Source: Bacteroidetes bacterium 46-16
GTDB lineage: Bacteria; Bacteroidota; Bacteroidia; Chitinophagales; Chitinophagaceae
NCBI GenBank assembly: GCA_001897835.1
Contig: MKUN01000048.1
Location: 1-64,000 of the forward strand
Reading direction: 5' to 3'
DNA: 64,000 bases
Made by a program: the position numbers and the translations under genes
Notes under the pieces: model-generated
What the model was told of the DNA's origin: nothing
What the model saw: the letters and a program-made list of their open reading frames with translations, nothing else
Database searches by the model: none
In this document: positions 23,601-32,323 of the stretch, piece after piece
Numbering within the stretch: the first letter of the stretch is position 1
Layout of the letters: each line of letters begins with the position of its first letter

Positions 23601-26235
23601 GGTTGACCACGAAGTGGGGTTAGGTAAAACGCTTACCATGATCGTTTCCGCTCAGGAAATGAAACGCTTGGGCATTGTACATAAACCCATGATCGTTGCA
23701 CTGAAGGCAAACGTTAACCAGATTGCCGAAACTTATAAAAAAGCCTATCCAAAGGCCCGCATACTGTTTCCCGGACAAAACGATTTTACACCAGCACAGC
23801 GGCTACGGCTCTTTCATGAAATAAAGAATAACAATTGGGATTGTATCATCCTTACACATGATCAATTCGGAAAAATACCACAGTCACCAGAGATACAAAA
23901 AGAAATATTCCAGGCAGAACTGGACAATGTAGAACGTGATCTGGAAACGGTCAAAGAGCTTAGTGGTGAAATCTCTAAGAAAATGCTTAAAGGCTTAGAG
24001 ATACGCAAAAACAACCTTGAAGGCAAGCTGAAGGGAGTGCTTAAAGATATAGAGGAAAAGAAAGATGCAGGTATCAATTTCAGGGATATGGGCATTGATC
24101 ACCTCTTTGTGGATGAATCTCATAAGTATAAGAACCTCACGTTTACAACCCGTCACAACCGGGTTGCAGGCTTAGGCAATATGGAAGGCAGCCAGAAGGC
24201 GCTTAACATGCTGTTTGCCGTCCGTGAGTTGCAGAGCCGGTTTAACAGTGACTTGTGTGTAACCTTCCTGTCTGGCACACCCATATCTAACAGCCTTACA
24301 GAGATGTATCTGCTGTTCAAGTACCTGCGTCCGAAAGAAATGGAGCGTCAGCATATTGAGAATTTTGATGGTTGGGCAGCCGTATTCGCACGTAAGACAA
24401 CAGACTTTGAGTTTTCAATAACCAATGAAATCATAGCTAAAGAACGCTTCAGGCATTTTATTAAAGTGCCGGAATTGGCTTTATTCTATAATGAAATTAC
24501 CGACTACAAGACGGCGAAGCATATTAACCTTGACAAGCCTGATCTGAATGAAACGTTGGTGAATATAAAACCAACACCCGAACAAGTCGAGTTCATCAAA
24601 AACCTGATGCAATTCGCTAAAACAGGTAACGGCGAACTTATTGGACGTGGCAGGCTAACGCCTGAAGAAGATAAAGGCCGGATGCTGATTGCCACCAACT
24701 ATGCAAAAAAGATGGCCGCAGACATGCGACTGATTAGTGAATGGAAGTACAGCGACCATCCTGATAACAAGGTAAACGTCAGCGCCCGCAAGATTGCGGA
24801 AATCTATAAGGAAAGTATGCAGCATAAGGGTACGCAGATTGTGTTCTCCGACATTGGCACACCTAAACCCAACGACTTCAATATCTACGATGCGCTTAAA
24901 GAAAAGCTCGTGAGGGACTTTGGCATTCCTGAGCGTGAGATCACATTCATACACGACTGGACAGATACAAAAAAGCCTGAGCTGTTCCGAAAAATGAACC
25001 GGGGCGAAATACGCATTTTATTAGGCAGTACCGAAAAAGCCGGCACAGGGTTGAACGTTCAGCAGCGTGTGGTGGCTATGCACCATCTGGATATTCCCTG
25101 GAAACCTTCAGAGCTGGAGCAACGCAATGGCCGTGGCGCACGCCAGGGCAACTTGATTGCTAAAGAGCATTATGAAAACAAGGTGCGGAACTATGTATAT
25201 GCCGTAGAGCAGTCGCTTGATAATTACAAATTTAACCTCCTGAAAAATAAACAGACGTTCATTTCGCAAATGAAAAATTGTGAGCTGAATGTCCGCACTA
25301 TTGATGAAGGCACAATTGATGAAAAGAGCGGGATGAATTTCTCCGAATACATCGCTATTCTTTCCGGTGATACATCGCTGTTAGAAAAATCAAAGCTGGA
25401 AAAGAAAATAGCTGTAATGGAAAGCCTGAAAGTATCTCATTTCAGGGAAGTGTCCCGTAACAAATACCAGTTGGAAACCTTGCAAAACGAGCAGGTTTCT
25501 ACGGTCAAAACACTGGACAAGCTACGGGCAGATGAAACGGCGTATAAAAGCGTCCTTCAACTGGATAAGGATGGAGTGAAGGTCAATCTCATTAAACTGG
25601 ATAACATCAGTTCATCAGATAGCGAAGCTGTCGGCAAGCATATTATCAAACTGTACCAGGACTGGAAACCAACTGATGCAGGTGAGCATACTGCACAGGT
25701 GGGTACATTATATGGCTTCAACCTGTATATCCGCAGGCAACAGGATGCCTACGAAGAAAATGGCGTTTTTGAGTACCGCTACTCAAATAGCTTTTATGCC
25801 CAAAAGGACAATGAGGGCATTAAATACACCTATAATAATGGCCTTCCAAATACAGATAATCCTAAGCTGGCCGCAAGACATTTCCTTAATGCCATTGACC
25901 GGGTGGAAAGCCTGAAAGATAAATACGAACATACATTGGCCGACCTGACTACAGCTATACCGAAACTGGAACAGCTTACTACGAAGCCTTTTTTACAGGA
26001 GGCAGAATTATCACAAATGAAAAGCGAACTGGCTAATCTGGAAAGGCAGATAGCCATTAAAATACAGGAAAAGCAACTGAAGCAGCAACAGGTAGCAGAA
26101 AACCAGCCAGACGAAGTGGCTGAAGTACCTGTCATTCAACTAAACGAAAAACTCAATGGACAAACTGTTCCGAAGGAAGTAATACTTGCCACACAACAAA
26201 TGGCAGAACGTCCCCGAAGCAGAATGAGATTATAA
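20695..26235 (+). CDS. Giant N6-adenine methyltransferase-SNF2-type helicase fusion (DarB/mega-helicase-like)
   Basis: About 1846 residues, the largest protein in the window. The N-terminal third has a methyltransferase fold with a SAM-binding ASAGSGVFI region and the catalytic VSNIPFGNF motif (near residue 200). The middle carries SF2/SNF2 helicase motifs: HEVGLGKT (Walker A, near 980), VDESHKYKN (Walker B) and LSGTPISNS. Then come the second helicase lobe with STEKAGTGLNVQQR and the arginine-finger region QRNGRGARQGN, and a coiled-coil tail. DarB of phage P1 and related mobile-element proteins have this layout and help protect incoming DNA from restriction. Start at ATG 20695; the track's GTG is two codons earlier. 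It sits between traE and traF. Confidence 0.8.
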   Translation: MAYNVSQKLQDNLDAIRIALDYQNGRPLTAEDVASLKKYAGFGGIKVVLYPYGTPEEWQANGATKEDLKHHQGITQLHELLRKNYDDAAYKEIVASLRHSVLTAFYTPEVVPQTLYSVLEAQGIQPKRLYEPSAGSGVFISEAVTAFPELEQITAVEKDRLTGLVLSVVNSTLPIKTATHITGFEEAPVRDNGGYDLVVSNIPFGNFSVYDEAFPDKEISGKIHNYFFAKGLDKLAEGGLMAFITTDAFLNSSSNHAAREYLFERANFVGLAVMPDNLMKDTGNTEAPNHLLIVQKNTAKEKISWEEDWLNEVRERENEFGRFPYNYFISTHDHDVVMGNVRKPGKNQYGRASEVVWQDGDINQIRDALYASLTHQLKNRFNTELFAKTQAFALPVSENEGKKLTYLPMPESKAEIPSVQLGLFDTAPAEQINRAMAYINSLDETIVQKTTARIVGTIRTTDKPSHENVVLLTAKQHKSNRFLYKLYSNVKEVNQLSVNWMDARLLGHELTGISNYLKQFDHSFKYEGDQTLEGFFRFEQKTPLPFIGLKSYYQEGTLVVHIGSVGTIGSPDPEYKQAVFQPLGLQGNIRFYENYTALRDAYLELSGKEVSGETITDVDRDSLNTTYEKFIAEYGLLNSSDNRRRILEDTAFGVITLSSLERRDGERFVKADILTHAIHYVKERFITDDPIEALAHSLNDTGKVDVGFISAAMGLEENEVIGRLGNHVYMNPASNEWETADQYLSGNVVEKLRQAERLFNEFHENPQYKRSAEAILKVQPERIPFELLDFNLGERWIPTSYYERFATALFEQDATINYFASLDAFKVSIGMNIKVSREFAVTPKSGRTTYGYTLMEHALENTTPFFTYEVKGPNNTTIRLPDNEAIQLAHQKIEQIRSGFINWLNELPDTEKKHLENLYNDTFNCYVLREFDGTHLNFPGLDKKTLGIEDLYSSQKNAAWRIIQNRGALVDHEVGLGKTLTMIVSAQEMKRLGIVHKPMIVALKANVNQIAETYKKAYPKARILFPGQNDFTPAQRLRLFHEIKNNNWDCIILTHDQFGKIPQSPEIQKEIFQAELDNVERDLETVKELSGEISKKMLKGLEIRKNNLEGKLKGVLKDIEEKKDAGINFRDMGIDHLFVDESHKYKNLTFTTRHNRVAGLGNMEGSQKALNMLFAVRELQSRFNSDLCVTFLSGTPISNSLTEMYLLFKYLRPKEMERQHIENFDGWAAVFARKTTDFEFSITNEIIAKERFRHFIKVPELALFYNEITDYKTAKHINLDKPDLNETLVNIKPTPEQVEFIKNLMQFAKTGNGELIGRGRLTPEEDKGRMLIATNYAKKMAADMRLISEWKYSDHPDNKVNVSARKIAEIYKESMQHKGTQIVFSDIGTPKPNDFNIYDALKEKLVRDFGIPEREITFIHDWTDTKKPELFRKMNRGEIRILLGSTEKAGTGLNVQQRVVAMHHLDIPWKPSELEQRNGRGARQGNLIAKEHYENKVRNYVYAVEQSLDNYKFNLLKNKQTFISQMKNCELNVRTIDEGTIDEKSGMNFSEYIAILSGDTSLLEKSKLEKKIAVMESLKVSHFREVSRNKYQLETLQNEQVSTVKTLDKLRADETAYKSVLQLDKDGVKVNLIKLDNISSSDSEAVGKHIIKLYQDWKPTDAGEHTAQVGTLYGFNLYIRRQQDAYEENGVFEYRYSNSFYAQKDNEGIKYTYNNGLPNTDNPKLAARHFLNAIDRVESLKDKYEHTLADLTTAIPKLEQLTTKPFLQEAELSQMKSELANLERQIAIKIQEKQLKQQQVAENQPDEVAEVPVIQLNEKLNGQTVPKEVILATQQMAERPRSRMRL

Positions 26236-26255
26236 ACCAATTAAAGGAAATGGTT

Positions 26256-26585
26256 ATGGCAAATAGTGTATATCAGATCAACAAAGGAATTAACCAGAGC
26301 ATAGAGTTCAAGGGTTTGAAAGCGCAGTATATCTGGTATCTGGGCGGTGGTGTTGTTGCCCTGCTTATCGTCTTTGCGGTAATGTATATCATCGGCCTAC
26401 CTACATATCTGTGTATCGTCCTTATCCTGTCCGCAGGAGCATTCCTTGTCATGAAGATCTATGCCATGAGCAATAAGTATGGAGAGTATGGCCTGATGAA
26501 AACCCTTGCCCGTAAGCATGTCCCGAAGCTCATCAAGTCGCGGAGCAGAAAAATTTTTATAGGACTAAAAGTAAAACAATCATGA
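26256..26585 (+). CDS. traF: Conjugative transfer protein TraF (DUF4133, VirB3-like)
   Basis: About 109 residues with two adjacent membrane helices (YIWYLGGGVVALLIVF and PTYLCIVLILSAGAFLV) and a basic tail. The order INKGIN...FKGLKAQYIWY is that of DUF4133/TraF proteins, inner-membrane partners of the VirB4 ATPase. An ATG at 26250 is an equally possible start. The start of the next gene overlaps its stop. Confidence 0.78.
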   Translation: MANSVYQINKGINQSIEFKGLKAQYIWYLGGGVVALLIVFAVMYIIGLPTYLCIVLILSAGAFLVMKIYAMSNKYGEYGLMKTLARKHVPKLIKSRSRKIFIGLKVKQS

Positions 26586-27409
26586 AAAGAGAATTGCCGG
26601 TGTATAGCATCGAAGGAACCGACTTTGTGGTTGATGTAGCTAACCTACAGCTTAGCGAAAAGGCAAACCCTGAAAACGTAATACCTCTGGCAGACATGCG
26701 GGATGTAGGCGATGGATATGTATTTGACTACAGTCCAAAAGAAAAGAACATACCGATGATGTTCAGTGATGATACGGATGTAAGAACAGTTAAAATACCT
26801 GAGTTGGTACAGCTTGACCCTGTTGGAATGTCGGAAAAATATGGCTGTTCCACCCACGAGATGCAGGGCAAAACAGATTTTTCATTAATGGTGGATCAGC
26901 AGGCGCTTGGGAGAAGATTAATGGGACAACTGCCGACGGTAAATATTGCCGGTCATACCTTCTTTGTTGATATCCGCATGGACATGCTTCGTCCTAAAGA
27001 CGATTTTCTTTCCAAAGGAATTGTATTAAGCCAGATTGATCATTTCTATGATGATGACCGTAGAGTTTATACCATTCCTTATAATCCAAAGACGCACGAA
27101 TTTCAAGATCTGGACTACGATAACATTACGTCTATCCCCAAAGACCTTATCGTTGTTTCGTTCCCTCACGAAAGTATGTTAGACCCGGTAGGATATAACC
27201 GGAAAGGCGGCTGGGATGAAACATACGGATTAAAAGAAACCAATGTAAAATCTCATTTCGAGGCTAAGCTCGTGGATTGGAAGGAAACAGGCATCGAAAC
27301 AACGATACAAGAAAATATCAATAAGCAGCATAAACAACAAAAGCTGCCTAAACAAACCGATAAAGAACAAAAGGCTGGCAAGCGGCAACGCAGAGGGCCA
27401 AAGCTATAA
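26582..27409 (+). CDS. Hypothetical protein of the conjugation region
   Basis: A 275-residue soluble protein without signal or membrane segments. It has aromatic/acidic beta-rich stretches (FVVDVANLQL, FFVDIRMDML, VYTIPYNPKT) and a very basic Gln/Lys-rich tail ending KRQRRGPKL, which could bind nucleic acid. It overlaps traF as ATGA and precedes the VirB4 gene by 44 nt, so it belongs to the tra operon. No family is recognised; related proteins are expected only in similar elements. Confidence 0.6.
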   Translation: MKRELPVYSIEGTDFVVDVANLQLSEKANPENVIPLADMRDVGDGYVFDYSPKEKNIPMMFSDDTDVRTVKIPELVQLDPVGMSEKYGCSTHEMQGKTDFSLMVDQQALGRRLMGQLPTVNIAGHTFFVDIRMDMLRPKDDFLSKGIVLSQIDHFYDDDRRVYTIPYNPKTHEFQDLDYDNITSIPKDLIVVSFPHESMLDPVGYNRKGGWDETYGLKETNVKSHFEAKLVDWKETGIETTIQENINKQHKQQKLPKQTDKEQKAGKRQRRGPKL

Positions 27410-27453
27410 TGCTGCAAGGATGCAGTAAGTGACAACAGGTAAAATAAAGTGAG

Positions 27454-29922
27454 ATGGAAAAAGTGTTGGATGATATATTACCGATAATGGATGTGGAGCA
27501 TGACTGCATCCTGAGCAAGCAAGGCGATGTAACAGTCGTTTTTAAGGCAGACCTGCCGGAAATATTTACCCTTTCCGATCAGGAATATGAAGCCTTTCAC
27601 CAGGCATGGATAAAAGCGATTAAGCTGCTTCCCAAATTCAGTGTGTTTCACAAACAGGATTGGTTTCTCGAAAGCAGTCATAAACCCGATTTCTCAAAAG
27701 AAGATACCAGTTTCCTTAGCCGGGCAAGCGAACGTTTCTTTAATGAACGTCCTTTTCTCGCACATACCTGCTACATCATGCTTACCAAAAAGCCGGAAGG
27801 CCGGAAAACAGCCAGCTCGATGTTTTCAAGTCTCTTGCGGAAATCCATAGTGCCGGAAGAAACTTTGAGGCCGCAGATGTTACAGGACTTTCTGGACAGT
27901 ACGGGACAATTCAAGCGAATCATGGAGGATAGCGGGTTTGTGAAGCTGACAAGATTAAGAGAAAAGGACCTGCGCAGCCATAGCCGTAAAATGGGATTGG
28001 TAGAACAGTATTGCTACCTGTCTGAGCGAAATGATAGCTTCCTGATGGGCGATATCGTTTTTGATGAAGCGATGCGTGTGGGCGATAAATACTGCCAGTT
28101 ATATACGCTGGGCGATGCAATAGATCTTCCTGCACTATGCGGCAGCCGCATCAACTACGATAAATACAGTACAGACAAAACGAAGTTCAGTGTTGGGTTT
28201 GCTTCTACGTTAGGGCAGCTTTTGCCCTGCAATCATATCTACAATCAATACATCTTTATTGAAGATGCACAGAAAACCATCCAAAAGCTGGAGAGTAAAA
28301 GGCTGAGGCTGCAATCTCTTTCTGCATACAGCAGGGAGAATTTAATTGCAAGAGACGCTACGAACGATTTTCTGAACGAAGCCATCAGCCAGCAACGGTT
28401 GCCGGTTAAGGCGCATTTCAATGTGCTTGTATGGACAGACAATAAAGAGGAACTCAAAGACCTGAAGAATATGGTATCCTCTGCACTGGCACAGATGGAT
28501 GCAGTAGCCAAGCAGGAAACCATTGGCGCTCCGCAGATATTTTGGGCGGGCATTCCTGGGAATGCCGCAGACTTCCCGATGAATGATACGTTTGATACGT
28601 TCGCGGAACAGGGAACCTGTTTCCTAAACCTCGAAACCGGCTACCGATCTTCTTTAAGTCCGATAGGTATTCGCATGGGCGACCGGCTTAAAGGGAAACC
28701 CGTTCATGTGGACATTAGCGACGAGCCTATGAAAATGGGCATCTGCACAAACAGAAACAAATTCATACTTGGGCCTTCCGGTAGCGGAAAATCATTTTTT
28801 ACCAACCACATGGTACGTAGCTATTATGAGCAAGGTACGCATATCGTGCTGGTGGATGTGGGACATAGCTATAAAGGACTTTGCGACATGGTGAAGGGCT
28901 ATTACTTTACTTATAGCGAAGACAATCCCATCCGCTTCAATCCCTTTTACATAGGCGAAGGAGATAGCCTTGATACTGAAAAGAAAGAAAGTATTAAGAC
29001 ACTGCTCCTGGCACTGTGGAAGAAAGACGATGAGGCATTCAAGCGGAGCGAATACGTTGCCCTGTCAAATGCCATTAGCGGTTATTACAGTTATCTGGAA
29101 AAAAATACTGCTGTGTTTCCCTGTTTCAACAGTTTCTATGCTTTTCTGCGGGATGAATACACACTGGTGCTGGAGGGTGACAGAGTAAAAGAAAAGGATT
29201 TCGACATAGACAACTTTCTCTATGTGCTGCGCCCTTACTACGAAGGCGGCGAATTTGATTACCTGCTGAACGCTACCGAAAACCTGAATTTGCTGCAGGA
29301 AAGGTTTATCGTATTTGAACTGGACAACATTAAGGATCACCCTATCCTGTTTCCGGTAGTAACCATTATTATCATGGAGGTTTTCATCAACAAAATGCGG
29401 AAGATGAAAGGCATCCGCAAAATGATATTGATAGAAGAAGCCTGGAAAGCCTTAATGAAAGAAGGCTTTGCAGAATACATCAAATACCTGTTCAAAACAG
29501 TCCGCAAATTCTTCGGTGAAGCAATCGTGGTAACACAGGAAGTGGAAGACATCATTTCTTCTCCGGTGGTAAAGCAAGCCATCATCAATAATAGTGATTG
29601 CAAAATCCTGCTCGACCAAAGCAAGTACCAGAACAAATTTGATCAGATACAGGAACTATTGGGGCTAACGGAAAAAGAAAAAGCATTGGTACTCTCGGTC
29701 AATAAGTCCAATGATCCCGCTAAGAAATATAAAGAGGTATTCATCAGCCTTGGCGGTATGATGAGTAAAGTGTACCGGACAGAAGTAAGTCTTGAAGAAT
29801 ATCTCGCATACACTACTGAACAAACAGAGAAGGTAAAGCTGATGGAATACGCTGCAAAGTTTGATGGCGACATACGCAAAGGCATTGCGGCAATGGCAGA
29901 AGACATTAGGAATAAAAGTTAA
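27454..29922 (+). CDS. traG: Conjugation ATPase TraG (VirB4 family)
   Basis: An 822-residue cytoplasmic/inner-membrane ATPase that powers assembly of the type IV secretion channel. Walker A is GPSGSGKSFF (near residue 440) and Walker B is ILIEEAWKAL (near 650), followed by VTQEVEDI and NNSDCKILLDQ, the typical VirB4 C-terminal motifs. The N-terminal 400 residues match the VirB4 N-domain in size. The Bacteroidota name TraG refers to this VirB4 homologue, not to the coupling protein. Confidence 0.92.
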   Translation: MEKVLDDILPIMDVEHDCILSKQGDVTVVFKADLPEIFTLSDQEYEAFHQAWIKAIKLLPKFSVFHKQDWFLESSHKPDFSKEDTSFLSRASERFFNERPFLAHTCYIMLTKKPEGRKTASSMFSSLLRKSIVPEETLRPQMLQDFLDSTGQFKRIMEDSGFVKLTRLREKDLRSHSRKMGLVEQYCYLSERNDSFLMGDIVFDEAMRVGDKYCQLYTLGDAIDLPALCGSRINYDKYSTDKTKFSVGFASTLGQLLPCNHIYNQYIFIEDAQKTIQKLESKRLRLQSLSAYSRENLIARDATNDFLNEAISQQRLPVKAHFNVLVWTDNKEELKDLKNMVSSALAQMDAVAKQETIGAPQIFWAGIPGNAADFPMNDTFDTFAEQGTCFLNLETGYRSSLSPIGIRMGDRLKGKPVHVDISDEPMKMGICTNRNKFILGPSGSGKSFFTNHMVRSYYEQGTHIVLVDVGHSYKGLCDMVKGYYFTYSEDNPIRFNPFYIGEGDSLDTEKKESIKTLLLALWKKDDEAFKRSEYVALSNAISGYYSYLEKNTAVFPCFNSFYAFLRDEYTLVLEGDRVKEKDFDIDNFLYVLRPYYEGGEFDYLLNATENLNLLQERFIVFELDNIKDHPILFPVVTIIIMEVFINKMRKMKGIRKMILIEEAWKALMKEGFAEYIKYLFKTVRKFFGEAIVVTQEVEDIISSPVVKQAIINNSDCKILLDQSKYQNKFDQIQELLGLTEKEKALVLSVNKSNDPAKKYKEVFISLGGMMSKVYRTEVSLEEYLAYTTEQTEKVKLMEYAAKFDGDIRKGIAAMAEDIRNKS

Positions 29923-29932
29923 TAAATATCCG

Positions 29933-30328
29933 ATGAAACTGAGAAAACTGATACGGGATCTGTGCTGCGCAATTAAGGTAATTGTGCATTTCGGCAGGGA
30001 GCATCATGCCACCATTTCTATGATGTTGGGTATCTATGGAAAACAACCATTGCACAATGATATGGTTGCAGGAGTGGATACCATGCTGAGCATAACATCC
30101 TGTGGCAGCTTTTATAAAATCACACGCACCGATTACATCAGCAACATACCTGAGAACGAAGAAACCTGGCTTGCTACTTACGGATGGCATTCTAATGGGC
30201 ATCTGATTGAAATAGGCGGTGATCGGTACTGCATTTTCGATACAGCTTCAAAATCGCTATACCTCGAAAAGCTAACCGAACAAGGAAAGACAACAATTGA
30301 ATTATTTACTAAAATCTTGAAGCAATGA
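29933..30328 (+). CDS. Small hypothetical protein after the VirB4 gene
   Basis: About 131 residues from the ATG at 29933; the track's 29861 start overlaps traG and is rejected. Soluble, mixed alpha/beta, with Cys, Trp and His residues (LATYGWHSNGHLIEIGGDRYCIF) in a beta-rich half. No motif is recognised. Its end overlaps the next gene as ATGA, so it is part of the tra operon. Confidence 0.5.
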   Translation: MKLRKLIRDLCCAIKVIVHFGREHHATISMMLGIYGKQPLHNDMVAGVDTMLSITSCGSFYKITRTDYISNIPENEETWLATYGWHSNGHLIEIGGDRYCIFDTASKSLYLEKLTEQGKTTIELFTKILKQ

Positions 30329-31011
30329 AAAAATATGTAAGAATGATGCTTGTGGCTCTTTGCATTTCCTTCACTGTTCTTCCTGTACAGCAGGCAAATG
30401 CTACACCCATAGCCATACTGGAAATCATCAAGGCGGCGGTTAAAAAAGTGATAAAGGCGGTTGACTTAAAAATTCAGCGTTTGCAGAATAAAACGATCTG
30501 GTTGCAGAATGCTCAGAAGACACTGGAAAACACCTTATCTAAGCTGAAGCTGGATGAAATTTCTGACTGGACGGAAAAGCAAAAAGAACAGTATCGTAAG
30601 TATTACGATGAGTTGGCGCAAGTAAAAGCAATTATCTCCTATTACCAGCGCATCCGGGATATTACCAAAAAGCAATTGCGCCTTGTGGACGAATACAACA
30701 GGTCATGGGCACTGATCCGACAGGACAGCCGCTTTACAGCAAAGGAAGTAATGTATATGGAAAAGGTGTATTCGGGTATTCTCGATGAGAGCTTGAAGAA
30801 TATTGACCAGATCAATCTCATTATTAAATCCTTCACCACGAAGATGAGTGATGCCAAACGGCTGGAGTTGATCAACAATGCAGCCGACCAGGTAGATGCC
30901 AACTACTCCGATTTGGTACAGTTCAACAGGCAGAACACCTTACTAAGCCTTCAGCGTGCTAAGACCGAAACTGAAGTGCAGGCAGTTAAAAAATTATATG
31001 GACTTCCTTAA
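30325..31011 (+). CDS. TraI-like exported conjugation protein, copy 1
   Basis: A 228-residue protein with a signal peptide (VALCISFTVLPVQQANA) and a long helical, Lys/Gln-rich body. The last 85 residues (MEKVYSGILDESLKN to LQRAKTETEVQAVKKLYGLP) match the same region of the two genes that follow, so the three form one family. In CTnDOT-type operons TraI is a single exported helical protein at this place, with a VirB5-like role at the pilus proposed. This copy has a unique N-terminal 120 residues. Confidence 0.6.
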   Translation: MKKYVRMMLVALCISFTVLPVQQANATPIAILEIIKAAVKKVIKAVDLKIQRLQNKTIWLQNAQKTLENTLSKLKLDEISDWTEKQKEQYRKYYDELAQVKAIISYYQRIRDITKKQLRLVDEYNRSWALIRQDSRFTAKEVMYMEKVYSGILDESLKNIDQINLIIKSFTTKMSDAKRLELINNAADQVDANYSDLVQFNRQNTLLSLQRAKTETEVQAVKKLYGLP

Positions 31012-31021
31012 ATCAACACGT

Positions 31022-31678
31022 ATGAAAAAGATAATCTTATTTCTAATACTGTTCGTATCGGCAGGGAGCAATCTGAAAGCACAAACTTTTGCAGAATGGT
31101 TCCAGCAAAAAAAGACACAGAAGAAATACCTGATCCAGCAAATAGCAGCACTTCAGGTATATATCGGGTATGCAAAAAAAGGGTACAATATAGCCAAAGA
31201 GGGCCTAACAACTATCGGGGGCTTCACCAGAGGCGAATTTAACCTGCATACAGATTATTTCAATTCATTGAAATCTGTCAACCCCGAAATCAAGCGATAT
31301 GCAAGGGTTGCAGATATAGTAGCCTTACAGCTCGAAATTGTACAAAACTACAACCGCACATATCGCAGGCTTAGCAGCAGCGATGCACTTTCAAATGATG
31401 AACTGGCATACATCCACAGGGTCTTCAGCAGACTGCTTGATGATTGTGATAAAACACTGGATGAGCTTATCACAATTACCACCGATGGAAAAATGGAAAT
31501 GAAGGATGATGAGCGCATGAAGAGGATTGATATGCTTTACCTGGATATGCAGGATAAGCTCACATTCTCGCAGAGCTTTTCTAATGATGCAGTATCACTT
31601 GCAGCATCAAGGTTAAAGGAGAAAACAGATGTACAAACCAGCCGTGTACTGCATGGCATTAAAAACGAGTCACGATGA
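31022..31678 (+). CDS. TraI-like exported conjugation protein, copy 2
   Basis: About 218 residues from the ATG at 31022, which places the signal peptide (IILFLILFVSAGSNLKA) at the N-terminus; the track's upstream start lies in the previous gene. The mature part is helical and clearly related to copy 3: ALQVYIGYAKKGY matches ILSDMKKGYQ, and RYARVADIV matches NYRRVADIT, and both share DELAY and LDEL. It overlaps copy 3 as ATGA, so copies 2 and 3 may act as a pair. Confidence 0.65.
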   Translation: MKKIILFLILFVSAGSNLKAQTFAEWFQQKKTQKKYLIQQIAALQVYIGYAKKGYNIAKEGLTTIGGFTRGEFNLHTDYFNSLKSVNPEIKRYARVADIVALQLEIVQNYNRTYRRLSSSDALSNDELAYIHRVFSRLLDDCDKTLDELITITTDGKMEMKDDERMKRIDMLYLDMQDKLTFSQSFSNDAVSLAASRLKEKTDVQTSRVLHGIKNESR

Positions 31679-32313
31679 AAAAGATAATCGTAATTATATC
31701 GCTGTCATTCTTGGGTTTGCTTCCTGCTTTCCGAGCATCTGCGCAAGCCGATGAAATAGCACAGCTTTTACTCAATGTTGAGAAGCTGGCGCAATTCGAG
31801 CAGATCCTGAGTGACATGAAAAAGGGCTACCAGATTTTGGAAGGTGGCTACAACACCATAAAGAATATTTCCGAAGGCAACTTCAGCTTGCACAAGGCTT
31901 TTCTTGACGGTTTAATGGGTGTAAGTCCTACCGTGCGCAATTACAGGCGTGTAGCGGATATCACCAACTACCAGATCGCCTTAGTTAAGGAATACCGCAA
32001 CGCTTATGATCGGTTCAGGCGGGACAATAATTTCAATCCCGATGAGCTGGCGTATTTGGGTCGGGTGTATGACAACTTGTTTAAGGAGAGCCTGCGTAAT
32101 CTGGATGAACTGCTCACGGTCATCACGGCAGGCAAAGCCCGTATGAGCGATGATGAACGACTGCAAACCATTGACAGGATTTATGCCGACATGCTGGATA
32201 AATTAATGTTTCTGCGGCACTTCAATAATAACACTACAATACTGGCCGTGCAACGGGCGAAAGAACGCAACGATGCACAGACCATTCGTAAGATCTATGG
32301 GTTAAACAATTAA
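31675..32313 (+). CDS. TraI-like exported conjugation protein, copy 3
   Basis: A 212-residue protein with a signal peptide (ISLSFLGLLPAFRASAQA) and a helical mature part. It most resembles the single TraI-type protein of CTnDOT-type operons in size and in ending RKIYGLNN. Its relationship to copies 1 and 2 is visible along the whole C-terminal half. It lies directly before traJ, the standard TraI position, so this is probably the ancestral copy. Confidence 0.68.
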   Translation: MKKIIVIISLSFLGLLPAFRASAQADEIAQLLLNVEKLAQFEQILSDMKKGYQILEGGYNTIKNISEGNFSLHKAFLDGLMGVSPTVRNYRRVADITNYQIALVKEYRNAYDRFRRDNNFNPDELAYLGRVYDNLFKESLRNLDELLTVITAGKARMSDDERLQTIDRIYADMLDKLMFLRHFNNNTTILAVQRAKERNDAQTIRKIYGLNN

Positions 32314-32323
32314 ATAAACAGAT

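Noticed and set aside
29861-29932. Upstream start of the small gene after traG
   Set aside because: It is inside traG; the ATG at 29933 lies just after the traG stop.
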